From positions 1-53,342 of the forward strand of contig JAJRUG010000027.1 in assembly GCA_024277915.1 (NCBI GenBank): a stretch of DNA of 53,342 bases, read 5' to 3'. This DNA is from Gammaproteobacteria bacterium (GTDB lineage: Bacteria; Pseudomonadota; Gammaproteobacteria; Steroidobacterales; GCA-2729495). Shown here piece by piece: positions 43,428-52,278 of this stretch; position 1 is the first letter of the stretch; each line of letters begins with the position of its first letter. The notes below the pieces were generated by a model that worked only from the letters and a program-made list of their open reading frames with translations, was not told the origin of the DNA and made no database searches. The translations under genes were made by a program, and so were the position numbers.

Positions 43428-44003
43428 CTATTTGAACTGGTAAACCAGTGAGAAGGTCGCCAGCCATGCACCGTCCATAAAATCAAAGCTTTCCAGTTCC
43501 AGACGGGCACTGTGTGTGCTGCCTGTCTGGTAGGTCATGCCAACAGCCAGTGCAAGGTCAGTGCCACTATCATCAACTAAAGGAGAGCCGGTTGTATTGA
43601 GATCTGCTTTCCATGCGATAACCCCTGCTGCAACGAACAGATCAAAATTGCCAAAAACAGGTATGGTGCCAACAGCGTAAGCCTCAAACCCGTCCGTCTC
43701 CAGACTCAGTGGGCTGCCCAGCACGGTGTCGGTGATTTTCCCGAGGTTAACGTAGCCCCCTTCAATGGATACAGATGTGTCGAAGGGCAGGAAATCCGGT
43801 TCGAAACGATAGCCGCTGAAGACCTTGAAGCTGAAATCATTGCCACCCATCACTATGCTCGCACTGTTCAGGTCAGTCTGGTTATAACCAACACCTGCTC
43901 CTGCATAGAACCCCGAAGTTCTGGATGGCAGACTTCCTTGCTGGGCATGCAATGCCGGAGCCGCGGTCAGCAGAATGACCAGTACGATAGATACGGGTTT
44001 CAT
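43428..44003 (-). CDS. Small outer-membrane beta-barrel protein
   Basis: A 191-residue protein from the ATG at 44003 (an upstream in-frame start at 44015 adds four residues inside the preceding gene). Signal peptide MKPVSIVLVILLTAAPALHA, then an eight-strand OmpA-like barrel beginning SGFYAGAGVGYNQTDLN and ending ATFSLVYQFK with the terminal aromatic. It is third in an operon with the CFI-box protein (1-bp gap) and a small lipoprotein. The operon converges on DUF3240. Function unknown; surface or adhesion roles are common for this class. Confidence 0.8.
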   Translation of the reverse strand: MKPVSIVLVILLTAAPALHAQQGSLPSRTSGFYAGAGVGYNQTDLNSASIVMGGNDFSFKVFSGYRFEPDFLPFDTSVSIEGGYVNLGKITDTVLGSPLSLETDGFEAYAVGTIPVFGNFDLFVAAGVIAWKADLNTTGSPLVDDSGTDLALAVGMTYQTGSTHSARLELESFDFMDGAWLATFSLVYQFK

Positions 44004-44004
44004 G

Positions 44005-45465
44005 TTAGTTACCATTGCTCAGTTCAGCCTTTCTGGTTCTGCGGCGCATCAACATCGGAACGCCAAGGAGCCCAAATGCAACCAGCAGAACACCAGTGGC
44101 AGGGTATTTGATTACATAAACAACCGGACTTAGCGCCAACCGCACCGTCCACCTTAAAGATTCGCTGCCTCGTATTGCCTCGGCGATTGGCGGAGAAGTT
44201 CGATAATACCAATCAACAAATGCGCGCCCGGCCGGACGTACCAGCAGCACTTCGTCCCTGAATCGGCGCAGCACCATCACTTCTGATTCGAGATAGCTCC
44301 CGTAGGCAGCAGTAGCAATAAAACAGTTACCCTCTCCGCCCTTTTCAAGTGTGTCTAAAGGCAGGCTGTCGACAGTGATGCTTGATAGAGCTGTTGAGCC
44401 AACTACGAGTGGTGCGTCTGTTGCTGTAACTTCGCCGGAATTATCCAGCACGATGTTGGCACTACTAAGCAGCGTTCGCATGTCGATATCAAGTGAAGCA
44501 GTTGCATCCGCTGCTATCGGGCCGACAGTCCAAAGTACCGTATCGACAGAACCTGCTGTGAACACCGCCGCAGCGGACGGGTCGGACACAGCCTGCAGAT
44601 ACTCCATATCATTGGAAAGTGTCGCAGTCACTTCCACACCCGTTGCATCCTGACCGCTTGAGTTGGTAACGGTGAGTTGATAGGTGATGACTTCCCCGAT
44701 TGCCGCTGTTTGAGTCACTGCTCCGGAACTATCCAGTATCTGTGATTCGAGATCGACACGGTTTAACGTGGTGACCTGGAAACCCGCAATCAAGCCACTT
44801 CCCTGGCTGATATTCTCCCACGGAGCGACTCCATCCGTATCACCCCAAAAAGCACCAAGAAAAAAGCCGTTAGAGTCGGTATCAACAGTAACCACACCCA
44901 CTTGCGAGCAGGTAACATCCGCTTGATAGGCAGCTGATCCGTTGGAAAAACGTAATACCATTCCTCCGCCTGGAAAATCAAAGGAGTCTTCCACAGCGAA
45001 TTGCAAGTCGAAATTACCTACAATTTCGTCGCCCCGCGGGCTTGTTGGAGTTTGGGTATTGCTGACGATTCTCGTAAATTCACCGGCTTCCCCTGTTCCT
45101 GTATCGAGTATTGCAACATCGATTTGCAGTTCAATATCAAAGTCATTCAATGCACTGAGATCGAATGCCAGTATGTCCCCTTCTCGCAGTTGGAATGCTG
45201 GTAAATCCTGATAGAGAAACCCCATAAAAGGCGAAGTTGGTTCGAATCCACCTGGGCCGGCACCAAATGCGAGACATGAGACTTCCGGGATCGGTTCGCC
45301 TGGTTCGAAGGTGAAAATCGCGGCATACCCAGGCAACGCCATAGTGAGCAGAAAGCAAAGCGAAAGACTCCAGGCAGTCGCCTTTGGAAATTGTCTGCTG
45401 TTGGCGAAAAGCCTGTATGCGTTACCCGCTTTTTCGAACAATATCGTCATCCATTTTCCTTTCAT
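44005..45465 (-). CDS. Secreted DUF11-repeat protein with a CFI-box C-terminal sorting domain
   Basis: A 486-residue protein. A signal segment at about 30-48 follows a long basic start; an in-frame ATG at 45450 with AAAGGA 8 nt upstream may be the real start. Residues about 240-360 form a DUF11-like beta-sandwich (GEVITYQLTVTNSSGQDATG). Near the C-terminus comes GNCFIATAAYGSYLESEVMV, then LRRFRDEVLLVRPAGRAFVD, the CFI-box domain, a membrane span (GVLLVAFGLLGVPMLM) and a basic end (RRRTRK): a sorting signal layout. It probably ends anchored in the envelope. It overlaps the lipoprotein gene by 4 bp. Confidence 0.85.
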   Translation of the reverse strand: MKGKWMTILFEKAGNAYRLFANSRQFPKATAWSLSLCFLLTMALPGYAAIFTFEPGEPIPEVSCLAFGAGPGGFEPTSPFMGFLYQDLPAFQLREGDILAFDLSALNDFDIELQIDVAILDTGTGEAGEFTRIVSNTQTPTSPRGDEIVGNFDLQFAVEDSFDFPGGGMVLRFSNGSAAYQADVTCSQVGVVTVDTDSNGFFLGAFWGDTDGVAPWENISQGSGLIAGFQVTTLNRVDLESQILDSSGAVTQTAAIGEVITYQLTVTNSSGQDATGVEVTATLSNDMEYLQAVSDPSAAAVFTAGSVDTVLWTVGPIAADATASLDIDMRTLLSSANIVLDNSGEVTATDAPLVVGSTALSSITVDSLPLDTLEKGGEGNCFIATAAYGSYLESEVMVLRRFRDEVLLVRPAGRAFVDWYYRTSPPIAEAIRGSESLRWTVRLALSPVVYVIKYPATGVLLVAFGLLGVPMLMRRRTRKAELSNGN

Positions 45466-45734
45466 TCACAGTCACTGTCCGAGAAACCGACTACGGTGTT
45501 CTCGCGAACCGTAAAGGTACGCTGGCAAGCACTATTCTCTGCATTCCAGGTATAAGCGTAGTAGCCCACACCCAGCTCAACCCGTCTATCCGGTTCGCCC
45601 CATGATTCGATCAGATCATCAAGAGAATGTCCTTCCCATGCTTCCAGCCCCGATTGCACTGTCGAGCATGCCGACAAGATCAATATTGCAGTAGCGGCAA
45701 CCGTGCCAATTGATAACTTCTCTTTTATTTTCAC
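45462..45734 (-). CDS. Small lipoprotein, unknown function
   Basis: About 90 residues from a GTG at 45734 (a further GTG at 45764 would add ten unlikely residues). The lipobox ILILSACSTV places the lipid on the Cys, giving a mature protein of about 68 residues: LEAWEGHSLDDLIESWGEPD and GVGYYAYTWNAENSACQRTF, a pattern like small outer-membrane assembly lipoproteins (SmpA/BamE-like G-x-P hairpin). Two more Cys may form a disulphide. The ribosome-binding site GGAAAA is close to the GTG, so the start is uncertain. First gene of the surface operon. Confidence 0.7.
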   Translation of the reverse strand: MKIKEKLSIGTVAATAILILSACSTVQSGLEAWEGHSLDDLIESWGEPDRRVELGVGYYAYTWNAENSACQRTFTVRENTVVGFSDSDCE

Positions 45735-45806
45735 TTTTCCAGGGGCTCTACATCGAAAAACCACCGTAGTATACGGGCTGACAGCGCAGCACGCGACTGC
45801 CGTTCT

Positions 45807-47492
45807 TTAACTGACAGCCACATATTCGGGGTACTCAGGTTCCCAGCAGCCGGACTCTAGCAATTCCGGTGCAGTATTTGCGGTATCTGTATCACATAAG
45901 CCCTCATCGGCAGCAGCCTGAATAACGGCCTGGGCAACATCCAGAGAGACTTCTCGCAGACGGCTGATCGGCGGGTACAGCATCCCCGATCGGCGTTCAT
46001 CTTCCGAGATGGAATTCGCCAACGCGCCTGCTGATGCTGACAACATTTTATCGGTGACCCGGGGTATTCCTGCCAGCATCAGTGCCAACCCGATACCGGG
46101 AAAAATAAAAACATTGTTCCCCTGCCCAACACGAACCAGCTTATCGCCAAAAGTTACGTCAGGAAACGGGCTGCCGGTGGCAATGAGGGCTCGCCCTTCG
46201 GTGTACTTTACGATGTCTTCCGGAGTTGCTTCGGAATTGGCTGTCGGGTTGGAAAGAGGGAAAATCAACGGTTGGCGAACATTTGCTGCGATCTGGCTGA
46301 GGATTTCTCCGGTGAATACCCCCGGTTGGCCGGAGCTCCCGATCAGCACCGTGGGTTTGACTGCCGCCACCACATCCTCCAGAGATCGGTGCCCCTTATC
46401 CAGACCATGTGCCAACGCTGACTCGGAACACCAGGCAAGCTCACGTTTGTATTCATCCGTTACTGAACCATCATCAACAACAAGTCCACGGCTATCCAGA
46501 ACTGCTACTGCTGTTTGGCGCAGCTCTGGTGACATACCAGCGCTCTCCATCGCCGACCGTATTTGTCGTGCGATACCCAGTCCGGCAGCACCGGCACCGA
46601 GGATGATTACACGCTCATCTGTAATGCTTCGCCCGGTGAAATGGCCGGCACTCAGAATCCCGGCAAGAGCGACGGCTCCCGTACCCTGAATGTCATCATT
46701 AAAAGAAGGCAGCTTGTCCCGATAACGGTTCAATATTCGCAGTGCGTTGTCCTTGCGAAAATCTTCCCACTGCACGATGGCTCCCGGAAACACCTTGGTC
46801 ACCGCTGTAACAAACTCATCGATCAGTTCATCGTACTCCCTGCCCCTGAGCCGCCGCTGTGGCCATCCCAGATACAGCGGATCGGACAGAAGTGTTTCAT
46901 TATCTGTTCCAACATCCAGACTGACAGGTAGCACAGATGCGGGGTTAATACCGGCTCCGGCTGTGTAAAGTGACAGCTTGCCGATAGAAATTGCCATGCC
47001 GCCGGCTCCCTGGTCTCCGATCCCGAGGATCGACTCATTGTCGGTTGCTACAATCAGACGGATGTCACGTCCATTTGCTGCGCGTACCAGCGAATCTTCC
47101 ACTCGGCCTTTCATATCCGGAGATATCCAGATTCCCCGACCACGCTGAAAGACATGACTGAACTTCCGGGTGGCCTGTCCGACGGTCGGCGTATAGACGA
47201 TCGGCATGAGTTCTTCCAGGTATTTCTGCAGGATAAAAAAATACAGACATTCATTACGATCCTGAAGGCTGGATAACGCAATGTATTTCTCGAACGGATC
47301 CGGTGATTTGCCAAGGCGCTGGTAGATTCGGTCTGCCTGCTGCTCGATTGAGAGCGATTGGTACGGCAGCATTCCTTCGAGGCCGAATATCTCTCGCTCA
47401 GCAGCTGAAAAGGCCGATCCCTTGTTCAGCAACGGCTCCTGGATAAGATCATGGCCTCGCAGACTGACTTCCAAGCTATTCCTGTCACTCAC
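45807..47492 (-). CDS. maeA: NAD-dependent malic enzyme (MaeA-type)
   Basis: A 561-residue enzyme from the GTG at 47492, which has AGGAG 8 nt upstream (the GTG at 47501 is less well placed). It oxidises and decarboxylates malate to pyruvate. Landmarks: PIVYTPTVGQATRKF (catalytic Tyr), IVATDNESILGIGDQGAGGM, FNDDIQGTGAVALAGILSA (metal and substrate) and the Rossmann motif IILGAGAAGLGIARQI. Length matches E. coli MaeA (565). It is a single gene; upstream is a perfect 17-bp inverted repeat at 47528-47544. Confidence 0.95.
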   Translation of the reverse strand: MSDRNSLEVSLRGHDLIQEPLLNKGSAFSAAEREIFGLEGMLPYQSLSIEQQADRIYQRLGKSPDPFEKYIALSSLQDRNECLYFFILQKYLEELMPIVYTPTVGQATRKFSHVFQRGRGIWISPDMKGRVEDSLVRAANGRDIRLIVATDNESILGIGDQGAGGMAISIGKLSLYTAGAGINPASVLPVSLDVGTDNETLLSDPLYLGWPQRRLRGREYDELIDEFVTAVTKVFPGAIVQWEDFRKDNALRILNRYRDKLPSFNDDIQGTGAVALAGILSAGHFTGRSITDERVIILGAGAAGLGIARQIRSAMESAGMSPELRQTAVAVLDSRGLVVDDGSVTDEYKRELAWCSESALAHGLDKGHRSLEDVVAAVKPTVLIGSSGQPGVFTGEILSQIAANVRQPLIFPLSNPTANSEATPEDIVKYTEGRALIATGSPFPDVTFGDKLVRVGQGNNVFIFPGIGLALMLAGIPRVTDKMLSASAGALANSISEDERRSGMLYPPISRLREVSLDVAQAVIQAAADEGLCDTDTANTAPELLESGCWEPEYPEYVAVS

Positions 47493-47527
47493 GTCGCGCA
47501 CTCCTGCTCAGCCGTCTTCGGTTTGAG

Positions 47528-47544
47528 ACGATAAATCTTATCGT
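47528..47544. promoter_or_regulatory. 17-bp inverted repeat upstream of maeA
   Basis: ACGATAA-ATC-TTATCGT has perfect 7-bp arms and lies 36-52 bp before the malic enzyme start, over the likely promoter. It has the form of a repressor or activator operator. I cannot name the regulator. Confidence 0.5.
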
Positions 47545-47599
47545 ATGTGCAAAACTTTTTTATGGCAGTCAGGATGGTCAGACCAGCGCCACTTTCCGG

Positions 47600-47621
47600 C
47601 CAGAAAAGTTCCAGAAAAGTT
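47600..47621. repeat. Tandem 11-bp duplication at the end of ccmI
   Basis: CCAGAAAAGTT occurs twice in direct tandem and runs into the ccmI stop codon (47620-47622). It looks like a recent slippage duplication just past the gene. Confidence 0.6.
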
Positions 47622-48666
47622 ATTGCGGGACAATCTGATTGAGCATGATTGTCAGGGGTTCATCCTGACTCTGAGAGCCTTGCCACAGTGCTTCACCGAA
47701 TATATCTCCCGGTGCAGCCAGTGCATCACCGCCATTTGCTACTCGTGCAATCACCTTGATCCGGGCAATGTCTGCCAGAGACCGGTCGGGGATCATACGA
47801 TCAGCATCAGTGATGGTTACCGTGACCGGCAGATCGCGGGCTAACCGTGGCACCGCTGCTAATGGTGGCCCCGGAGCATCGGCATCTCGCGCAATAATAA
47901 ACAAACGGGCACCCTCTTTTACTTGCCCGCGGAGTGATTCTTCAATATCCACAGTGATGGTAATCCCGGTGGCAACCGCTGTTACACTTACAGGCACATC
48001 ACCTGCGGGCACTTCCGGGGCATTCAGTGCTTGCAGCTGTATTTCGAGAATGTTTTGCAGGGCCTCTGGAGGTGAAAGCGTTAGTAATCTTGACCAGCGT
48101 TGCCGTGCAATCGCAATATTTTCCTGACTGAGCGCTACCTGCCCTCCATACCAAAGAGCCTTTCGATTATCCGGATCTTCGGCGAGCACTCGCTCGATCA
48201 GTGCTGCGGCCTCGGTTAAACCCGCAGTTTGGCCCGAGAGAATGACTGCCTCGGAAAGACCCAGCATGGCTTCAACACTGGTGCCATCTGTCAGATCAAG
48301 TACTTTGCGATAAGCACTACCTGCTTCCGTATACCGCTGCTCGGTGACATAGCTCCTGCCAAGCAGGAGCCAGCCCTCAGCATCATCAGGTTCGGCATTG
48401 AGCCGTTGTTCCAGACGACTGATAGCCGAAGCCATGGACTGATTTTCAGTAGCAGGAGGAGCCATTGCGGCTGCCGGTACGTCCAGTTGCCATGGATAAC
48501 TGCTGATCACGGCATAGATGAGCAGTACCGAGACGGGAATCAGAATAGCGGTGATTGTGCCTGCTATAGGGGCTGTATCGTCATTCCTGCGCTTTAGCAG
48601 CGGGAACGCTACCGCAGCTACAGCAATCATCACCAGCAGGATGGAAATAATCAGGAAACTCAACAT
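47620..48666 (-). CDS. ccmI: CcmI, cytochrome c maturation chaperone
   Basis: A 348-residue protein with two N-terminal membrane spans (about 3-22 and 38-57), then a TPR-containing periplasmic domain (MASAISRLEQRLNAEPDDAE, GWLLLGRSYVTEQRYTEAGS) that holds apocytochrome c for haem attachment, and a C-terminal beta domain. It is the last gene of the ccm cluster, 16 bp after ccmH. Confidence 0.93.
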   Translation of the reverse strand: MLSFLIISILLVMIAVAAVAFPLLKRRNDDTAPIAGTITAILIPVSVLLIYAVISSYPWQLDVPAAAMAPPATENQSMASAISRLEQRLNAEPDDAEGWLLLGRSYVTEQRYTEAGSAYRKVLDLTDGTSVEAMLGLSEAVILSGQTAGLTEAAALIERVLAEDPDNRKALWYGGQVALSQENIAIARQRWSRLLTLSPPEALQNILEIQLQALNAPEVPAGDVPVSVTAVATGITITVDIEESLRGQVKEGARLFIIARDADAPGPPLAAVPRLARDLPVTVTITDADRMIPDRSLADIARIKVIARVANGGDALAAPGDIFGEALWQGSQSQDEPLTIMLNQIVPQ

Positions 48667-48682
48667 GACAATTCAACCGTTC

Positions 48683-49126
48683 TCATGAGCTTTCATTCAT
48701 TGGCTCATCATCATCTGAACCGATAGGTAATACCGCGCGGCGCCGGAGAGTGCGCCACAAAACTATGCCCCCTGCCAGCAGGAGCAATCCTGGTGCCAGC
48801 CACAGCAGAGCTGTTTCCGGCTTGAATCTGGGGCGATACAATACAAAATCACCATATCGTTCAAGCAGAAAATCTTCGATTTCACTTTCGGTTTTTCCGG
48901 CAAGAACCATTTCCCGAATTTCGCGGCGAAGATCAGCAGCAAGCGGCGCATTGGAATCTGCGATGACCTGATTCTGGCAAACCAGGCACCGAACTTCATG
49001 AATCAATTGTTCATACAATTCGCGCTGTCCAGGATCCTCCCAGTCGGACACTGTATCGATCGCACCAACATTTGTTGCCGAGCCAAATACAAGAAGAAAC
49101 AGTAAAAGCAACAGGCGTCTGTTCAT
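48683..49126 (-). CDS. ccmH: CcmH (CcmL-type) thiol-disulphide oxidoreductase
   Basis: A 147-residue protein with a signal peptide (about 1-22), the redox motif in HEVRCLVCQNQ (CxxC) and a C-terminal membrane span (LLWLAPGLLLLAGGIVLW). It reduces apocytochrome cysteines before haem ligation. It overlaps ccmG by 4 bp. The ILxFLxxRYGxFVLYRPRF region is typical of the family. Confidence 0.95.
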   Translation of the reverse strand: MNRRLLLLLFLLVFGSATNVGAIDTVSDWEDPGQRELYEQLIHEVRCLVCQNQVIADSNAPLAADLRREIREMVLAGKTESEIEDFLLERYGDFVLYRPRFKPETALLWLAPGLLLLAGGIVLWRTLRRRAVLPIGSDDDEPMNESS

Positions 49127-49656
49127 GGACGGCTTGCCCGGGCTGCGATAATTTTTGGCACGAAATCAGTAGTCCAGATTTCCATCGTGATCGGCGCGAT
49201 ATGCTTGTGCAAGACAATACCCTCTGCGTCTATCAGGAAAGTTTCCGGTGCGCCGTACACACCCCAGTCGATAGCGACCCGGCCGTCCAGATCCATGACC
49301 GTAGCAGCATAGGGGTCACCTAGTTGCACCAGCCAGCGGCGCGCTGCATCCGGATCATCCTTCCAGTTCAGTCCGTAAATCGGAATATCAGTCCGGGCGG
49401 CAATATCCATTAGTGCCTGGTGCTCCTGACGACAACCCGGGCACCAGGTCGCCCATACGTTCAGCGCATAAATCTTGCCCTGGATATCTGCTGTTCCCAG
49501 GCTCCTGGTTTCATCCGACAGTAAAGGCAGGTTAAAAACCGGTGCAGGTTTACCGATTAACGGTGATGGCACGTAAGTCGGGTCGCGCTGCAGGCCGATC
49601 AGAAACACTCCAAGCAGCGCAACAAATGCCAGAATTGGAAAAGAAAAACGTAACAT
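49123..49656 (-). CDS. ccmG: CcmG/DsbE periplasmic thioredoxin
   Basis: A 177-residue membrane-anchored thioredoxin-like protein: anchor FPILAFVALLGVFLIGL, active site WATWCPGCRQEH (CPGC), and VYGAPETFLIDAEGIV with the cis-Pro and the acidic residue typical of CcmG. It keeps CcmH reduced. It lies 20 bp after ccmF. Confidence 0.95.
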   Translation of the reverse strand: MLRFSFPILAFVALLGVFLIGLQRDPTYVPSPLIGKPAPVFNLPLLSDETRSLGTADIQGKIYALNVWATWCPGCRQEHQALMDIAARTDIPIYGLNWKDDPDAARRWLVQLGDPYAATVMDLDGRVAIDWGVYGAPETFLIDAEGIVLHKHIAPITMEIWTTDFVPKIIAARASRP

Positions 49657-49676
49657 TCTTGTCAGGTCCGGCAGGC

Positions 49677-51638
49677 TCAGGTGGATTTAACGGTGGCAGC
49701 CTGCACTGGTGCCTGACGGGTGGCCGGTGCCGCCAACCGATAACGACGGTCAGTGACAGAAACTATTCCGCCCAGAACCATCACTATGGAACCCAACCAG
49801 AGAAAACTGATCAGCGGTTTATACTGAATCCTGAAACTCCAGGAGCCATCGCCCAGATCATCTCCCATGGCAATGAACAAGTCGCGGTTTAATTTTGAAT
49901 CAATGGCTGCCTCTGTCATCGGGCTGTCCTGCACAGCGTAGACTCGTTTTTCAGGGTGCAGAACCGTCACTGGCTGCCCTGCTCTGGTTACTGACATGTC
50001 TGCCCTGATCGCCTGGTAATTGGGGCCATTGACCATTTGTACGCCATCAAAAGTAATGGTGTAGTCACCAACTACTACAGATTCCCCGCGCACGATACGC
50101 TGGTCAGTTTCTATATTGAAAGAAGTGGTCGCGGTAATTCCCAGCACGCATAGTCCAAGCCCGAGGTGGGCAATCTGCATGCCCGCCATACCGCGGGTGA
50201 TTCTCGGACCTTTGCCCATCATCCTGCGAACCGGATCGATCAGCGATGAAACAATAAGCCAGGCGCCCGCGACGAAACCTACTACAGTCAACAGGCTGTT
50301 CCAGCCCCAGACAAGCACTGGAATCACAATTCCGGACAGCACGGTGATGATAACGGCCATCCGCAGGCGGCGCATGACGTCGGTAGCACTGGCAGATCGC
50401 CATACAGTGTGCATACCAACCCCCATCAGCACTACCATCGGCAGCATCGGAATAATAAAGACAGTTTCAAAATAAGGCGGGCCAACGGATATTTTCCCCA
50501 GATTCATCGCGTCGAGCACCAGTGGATACAAAGTACCAAGCAATATCAGACCTGCTGCAGCCGTCAGAAGAATATTATTCAGTAACAGGAAGGTTTCCCT
50601 GGAAAAAGGCTTGAAACCTACTTCTTTATCGAGATTGGGTGCGCGCCATGCATAGAGTGACAGTGCACCACCGACAACCACCGCAAGATAGATCAGTATA
50701 AAAAGACCCCGGGTTGGATCACTCGCAAAGGCATGAACCGAAACCAGCACGCCGGATCGCACCAGGAAGGTACCCAGAAGGCTTAATGAAAATGCTCCGA
50801 TTGCAAGCAACAATGTAACGCTTTTGAACAGGCCACGTTTTTCAGTAACCGCCAGAGAATGAATCAATGCCGTACCCAGTAACCAGGGCATGAATGAGGC
50901 ATTTTCAACCGGATCCCAGAACCACCAGCCACCCCACCCCAGTTCATAGTAGGCCCACCAGCTACCAAGGACGATTCCCGCGGTGAGAAACATCCATGCC
51001 ATAGTAGTCCATGGTCTCGCCCAGCGTGCCCACTGGCGATCAATTGTCCCGGATAACATCGCAGCGACAGCAAATGCGAACGCGACGGAGAATCCGACGT
51101 AACCGGTGTATAGCAACGGAGGATGGAATGCCATCGCCGGATCCTGCAACAGTGGATTGAGATCATTACCGTTGAGCGGAACCGGAAACAGCCGCAAAAA
51201 CGGATTGGACGTGAATAACACGAACATCATGAAGCCGGCACTGATCAGTCCCATAACACCGAGGATCCGAGCCCGTAACAGAGTCGGTATTCCACGGCTG
51301 AATGCGGCCACGGCCAAAGCCCAAAATGCCAACAGCAGCACCCACAGCAATAGTGATCCTTCGTGCCCGCCCCAGACAGCGGCGATGCGATACATGAGCG
51401 GCAATTCCGTATTGGAATTCATCGCGACATACCACACGGAGAAATCGCTGGCGATAAACGACCAGGTCAGGGAGATGAAAGAAATAGCAACAAATACCGC
51501 ATGTCCGGCTGCGGCCGGTATTGCCACCGCAACCCAGGCCGGCTTTCCTGTCTGGGCGCCGACCAGCGGGAGTATCCCCTGGGCGAACGCAAGACACAAC
51601 GCGATAATCAGGCTCAATAAACCAATTTCAGGGATCAT
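49677..51638 (-). CDS. ccmF: CcmF, haem lyase core subunit
   Basis: A 653-residue polytopic protein from the ATG at 51638 (MIPEIGLLSLIIALCLAFAQ), the normal CcmF N-terminus; the longer in-frame reading to 51710 runs into ccmE. The WWD domain is YYELGWGGWWFWDPVENASF and conserved His residues flank it. CcmF joins haem from holo-CcmE to the CxxCH of apocytochromes. It starts 7 bp after ccmE. Confidence 0.96.
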   Translation of the reverse strand: MIPEIGLLSLIIALCLAFAQGILPLVGAQTGKPAWVAVAIPAAAGHAVFVAISFISLTWSFIASDFSVWYVAMNSNTELPLMYRIAAVWGGHEGSLLLWVLLLAFWALAVAAFSRGIPTLLRARILGVMGLISAGFMMFVLFTSNPFLRLFPVPLNGNDLNPLLQDPAMAFHPPLLYTGYVGFSVAFAFAVAAMLSGTIDRQWARWARPWTTMAWMFLTAGIVLGSWWAYYELGWGGWWFWDPVENASFMPWLLGTALIHSLAVTEKRGLFKSVTLLLAIGAFSLSLLGTFLVRSGVLVSVHAFASDPTRGLFILIYLAVVVGGALSLYAWRAPNLDKEVGFKPFSRETFLLLNNILLTAAAGLILLGTLYPLVLDAMNLGKISVGPPYFETVFIIPMLPMVVLMGVGMHTVWRSASATDVMRRLRMAVIITVLSGIVIPVLVWGWNSLLTVVGFVAGAWLIVSSLIDPVRRMMGKGPRITRGMAGMQIAHLGLGLCVLGITATTSFNIETDQRIVRGESVVVGDYTITFDGVQMVNGPNYQAIRADMSVTRAGQPVTVLHPEKRVYAVQDSPMTEAAIDSKLNRDLFIAMGDDLGDGSWSFRIQYKPLISFLWLGSIVMVLGGIVSVTDRRYRLAAPATRQAPVQAATVKST

Positions 51639-51645
51639 ATCTGTA

Positions 51646-52104
51646 TCAGTTGGTGGAGGATTCGGTAGACAGTTCTTCAGGTTGTTGCTGTTGTGCGAGC
51701 ATATCAGCAACCTCTACGGGCATATAGTTCTCATCATGTTTGGCCAACACTTCGCGAGCCCGGAAAACACTGTTGCCCTCCATGCGCCCAATAGCGATCA
51801 CACCCTGGCCCTCGCCAAATAATGCGGGCGTGATACCCGTGTACCGTACAGTGATGGAGTTTTCAAAATCGGTAATATCAAAACTCATCTCAAGGTCGCC
51901 GGTCAGTCTCTCGACACTGCCCTCCCTGACCATCCCACCCAGCCGAAAATCCCGTCCATCAGCCGCCTCTCCCGAGAGAACCTCTGTCGGGCTTCGAAAA
52001 TACAACATGCTTTCCTGCATTCCCTGAAGACCGAGGGTTACTGCCGTCGCTACTCCGAGGAAAATTGCGCCAACGATGACCATTCTCCGACGTCTGGGTG
52101 TCAT
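51646..52104 (-). CDS. ccmE: CcmE, periplasmic haem chaperone
   Basis: A 152-residue protein with an N-terminal anchor (VIVGAIFLGVATAVTLGL) and an OB-fold. The haem-binding His is in the motif VLAKHDENYMPVEV. It overlaps ccmD by 4 bp. It receives haem from CcmC and delivers it to CcmF. Confidence 0.96.
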   Translation of the reverse strand: MTPRRRRMVIVGAIFLGVATAVTLGLQGMQESMLYFRSPTEVLSGEAADGRDFRLGGMVREGSVERLTGDLEMSFDITDFENSITVRYTGITPALFGEGQGVIAIGRMEGNSVFRAREVLAKHDENYMPVEVADMLAQQQQPEELSTESSTN

Positions 52105-52274
52105 TGCCTTGTACTCCGATCAGTGTTTCGTTTGATATCAGCTCGCAGGCGATCAACCGTATTCCTGAAAGCACGCCGTGCGGCCACCAGGTTTAATACC
52201 AGAATAGCGATAGAAAGCCCTACCGTATTCCAGACGAATACCCCGTTGCCGCCCATGTCAAAAAACTCATCCAT
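52101..52274 (-). CDS. ccmD: CcmD, small haem-exporter subunit
   Basis: A 57-residue single-span protein. The ATG at 52274 gives MDEFFDMGGNGVFVWNTVGL, the usual CcmD start; an ATG at 52298 would overlap ccmC and add eight residues. One membrane span (about 16-34) is followed by a basic cytoplasmic tail. It releases holo-CcmE from CcmABC. Confidence 0.9.
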   Translation of the reverse strand: MDEFFDMGGNGVFVWNTVGLSIAILVLNLVAARRAFRNTVDRLRADIKRNTDRSTRQ

Positions 52275-52278
52275 CTGT

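Noticed and set aside
46009-46689. A 226-residue plus-strand frame antisense to maeA
   Set aside because: It has no recognisable domain and the malic enzyme motifs on the minus strand cover the whole stretch.
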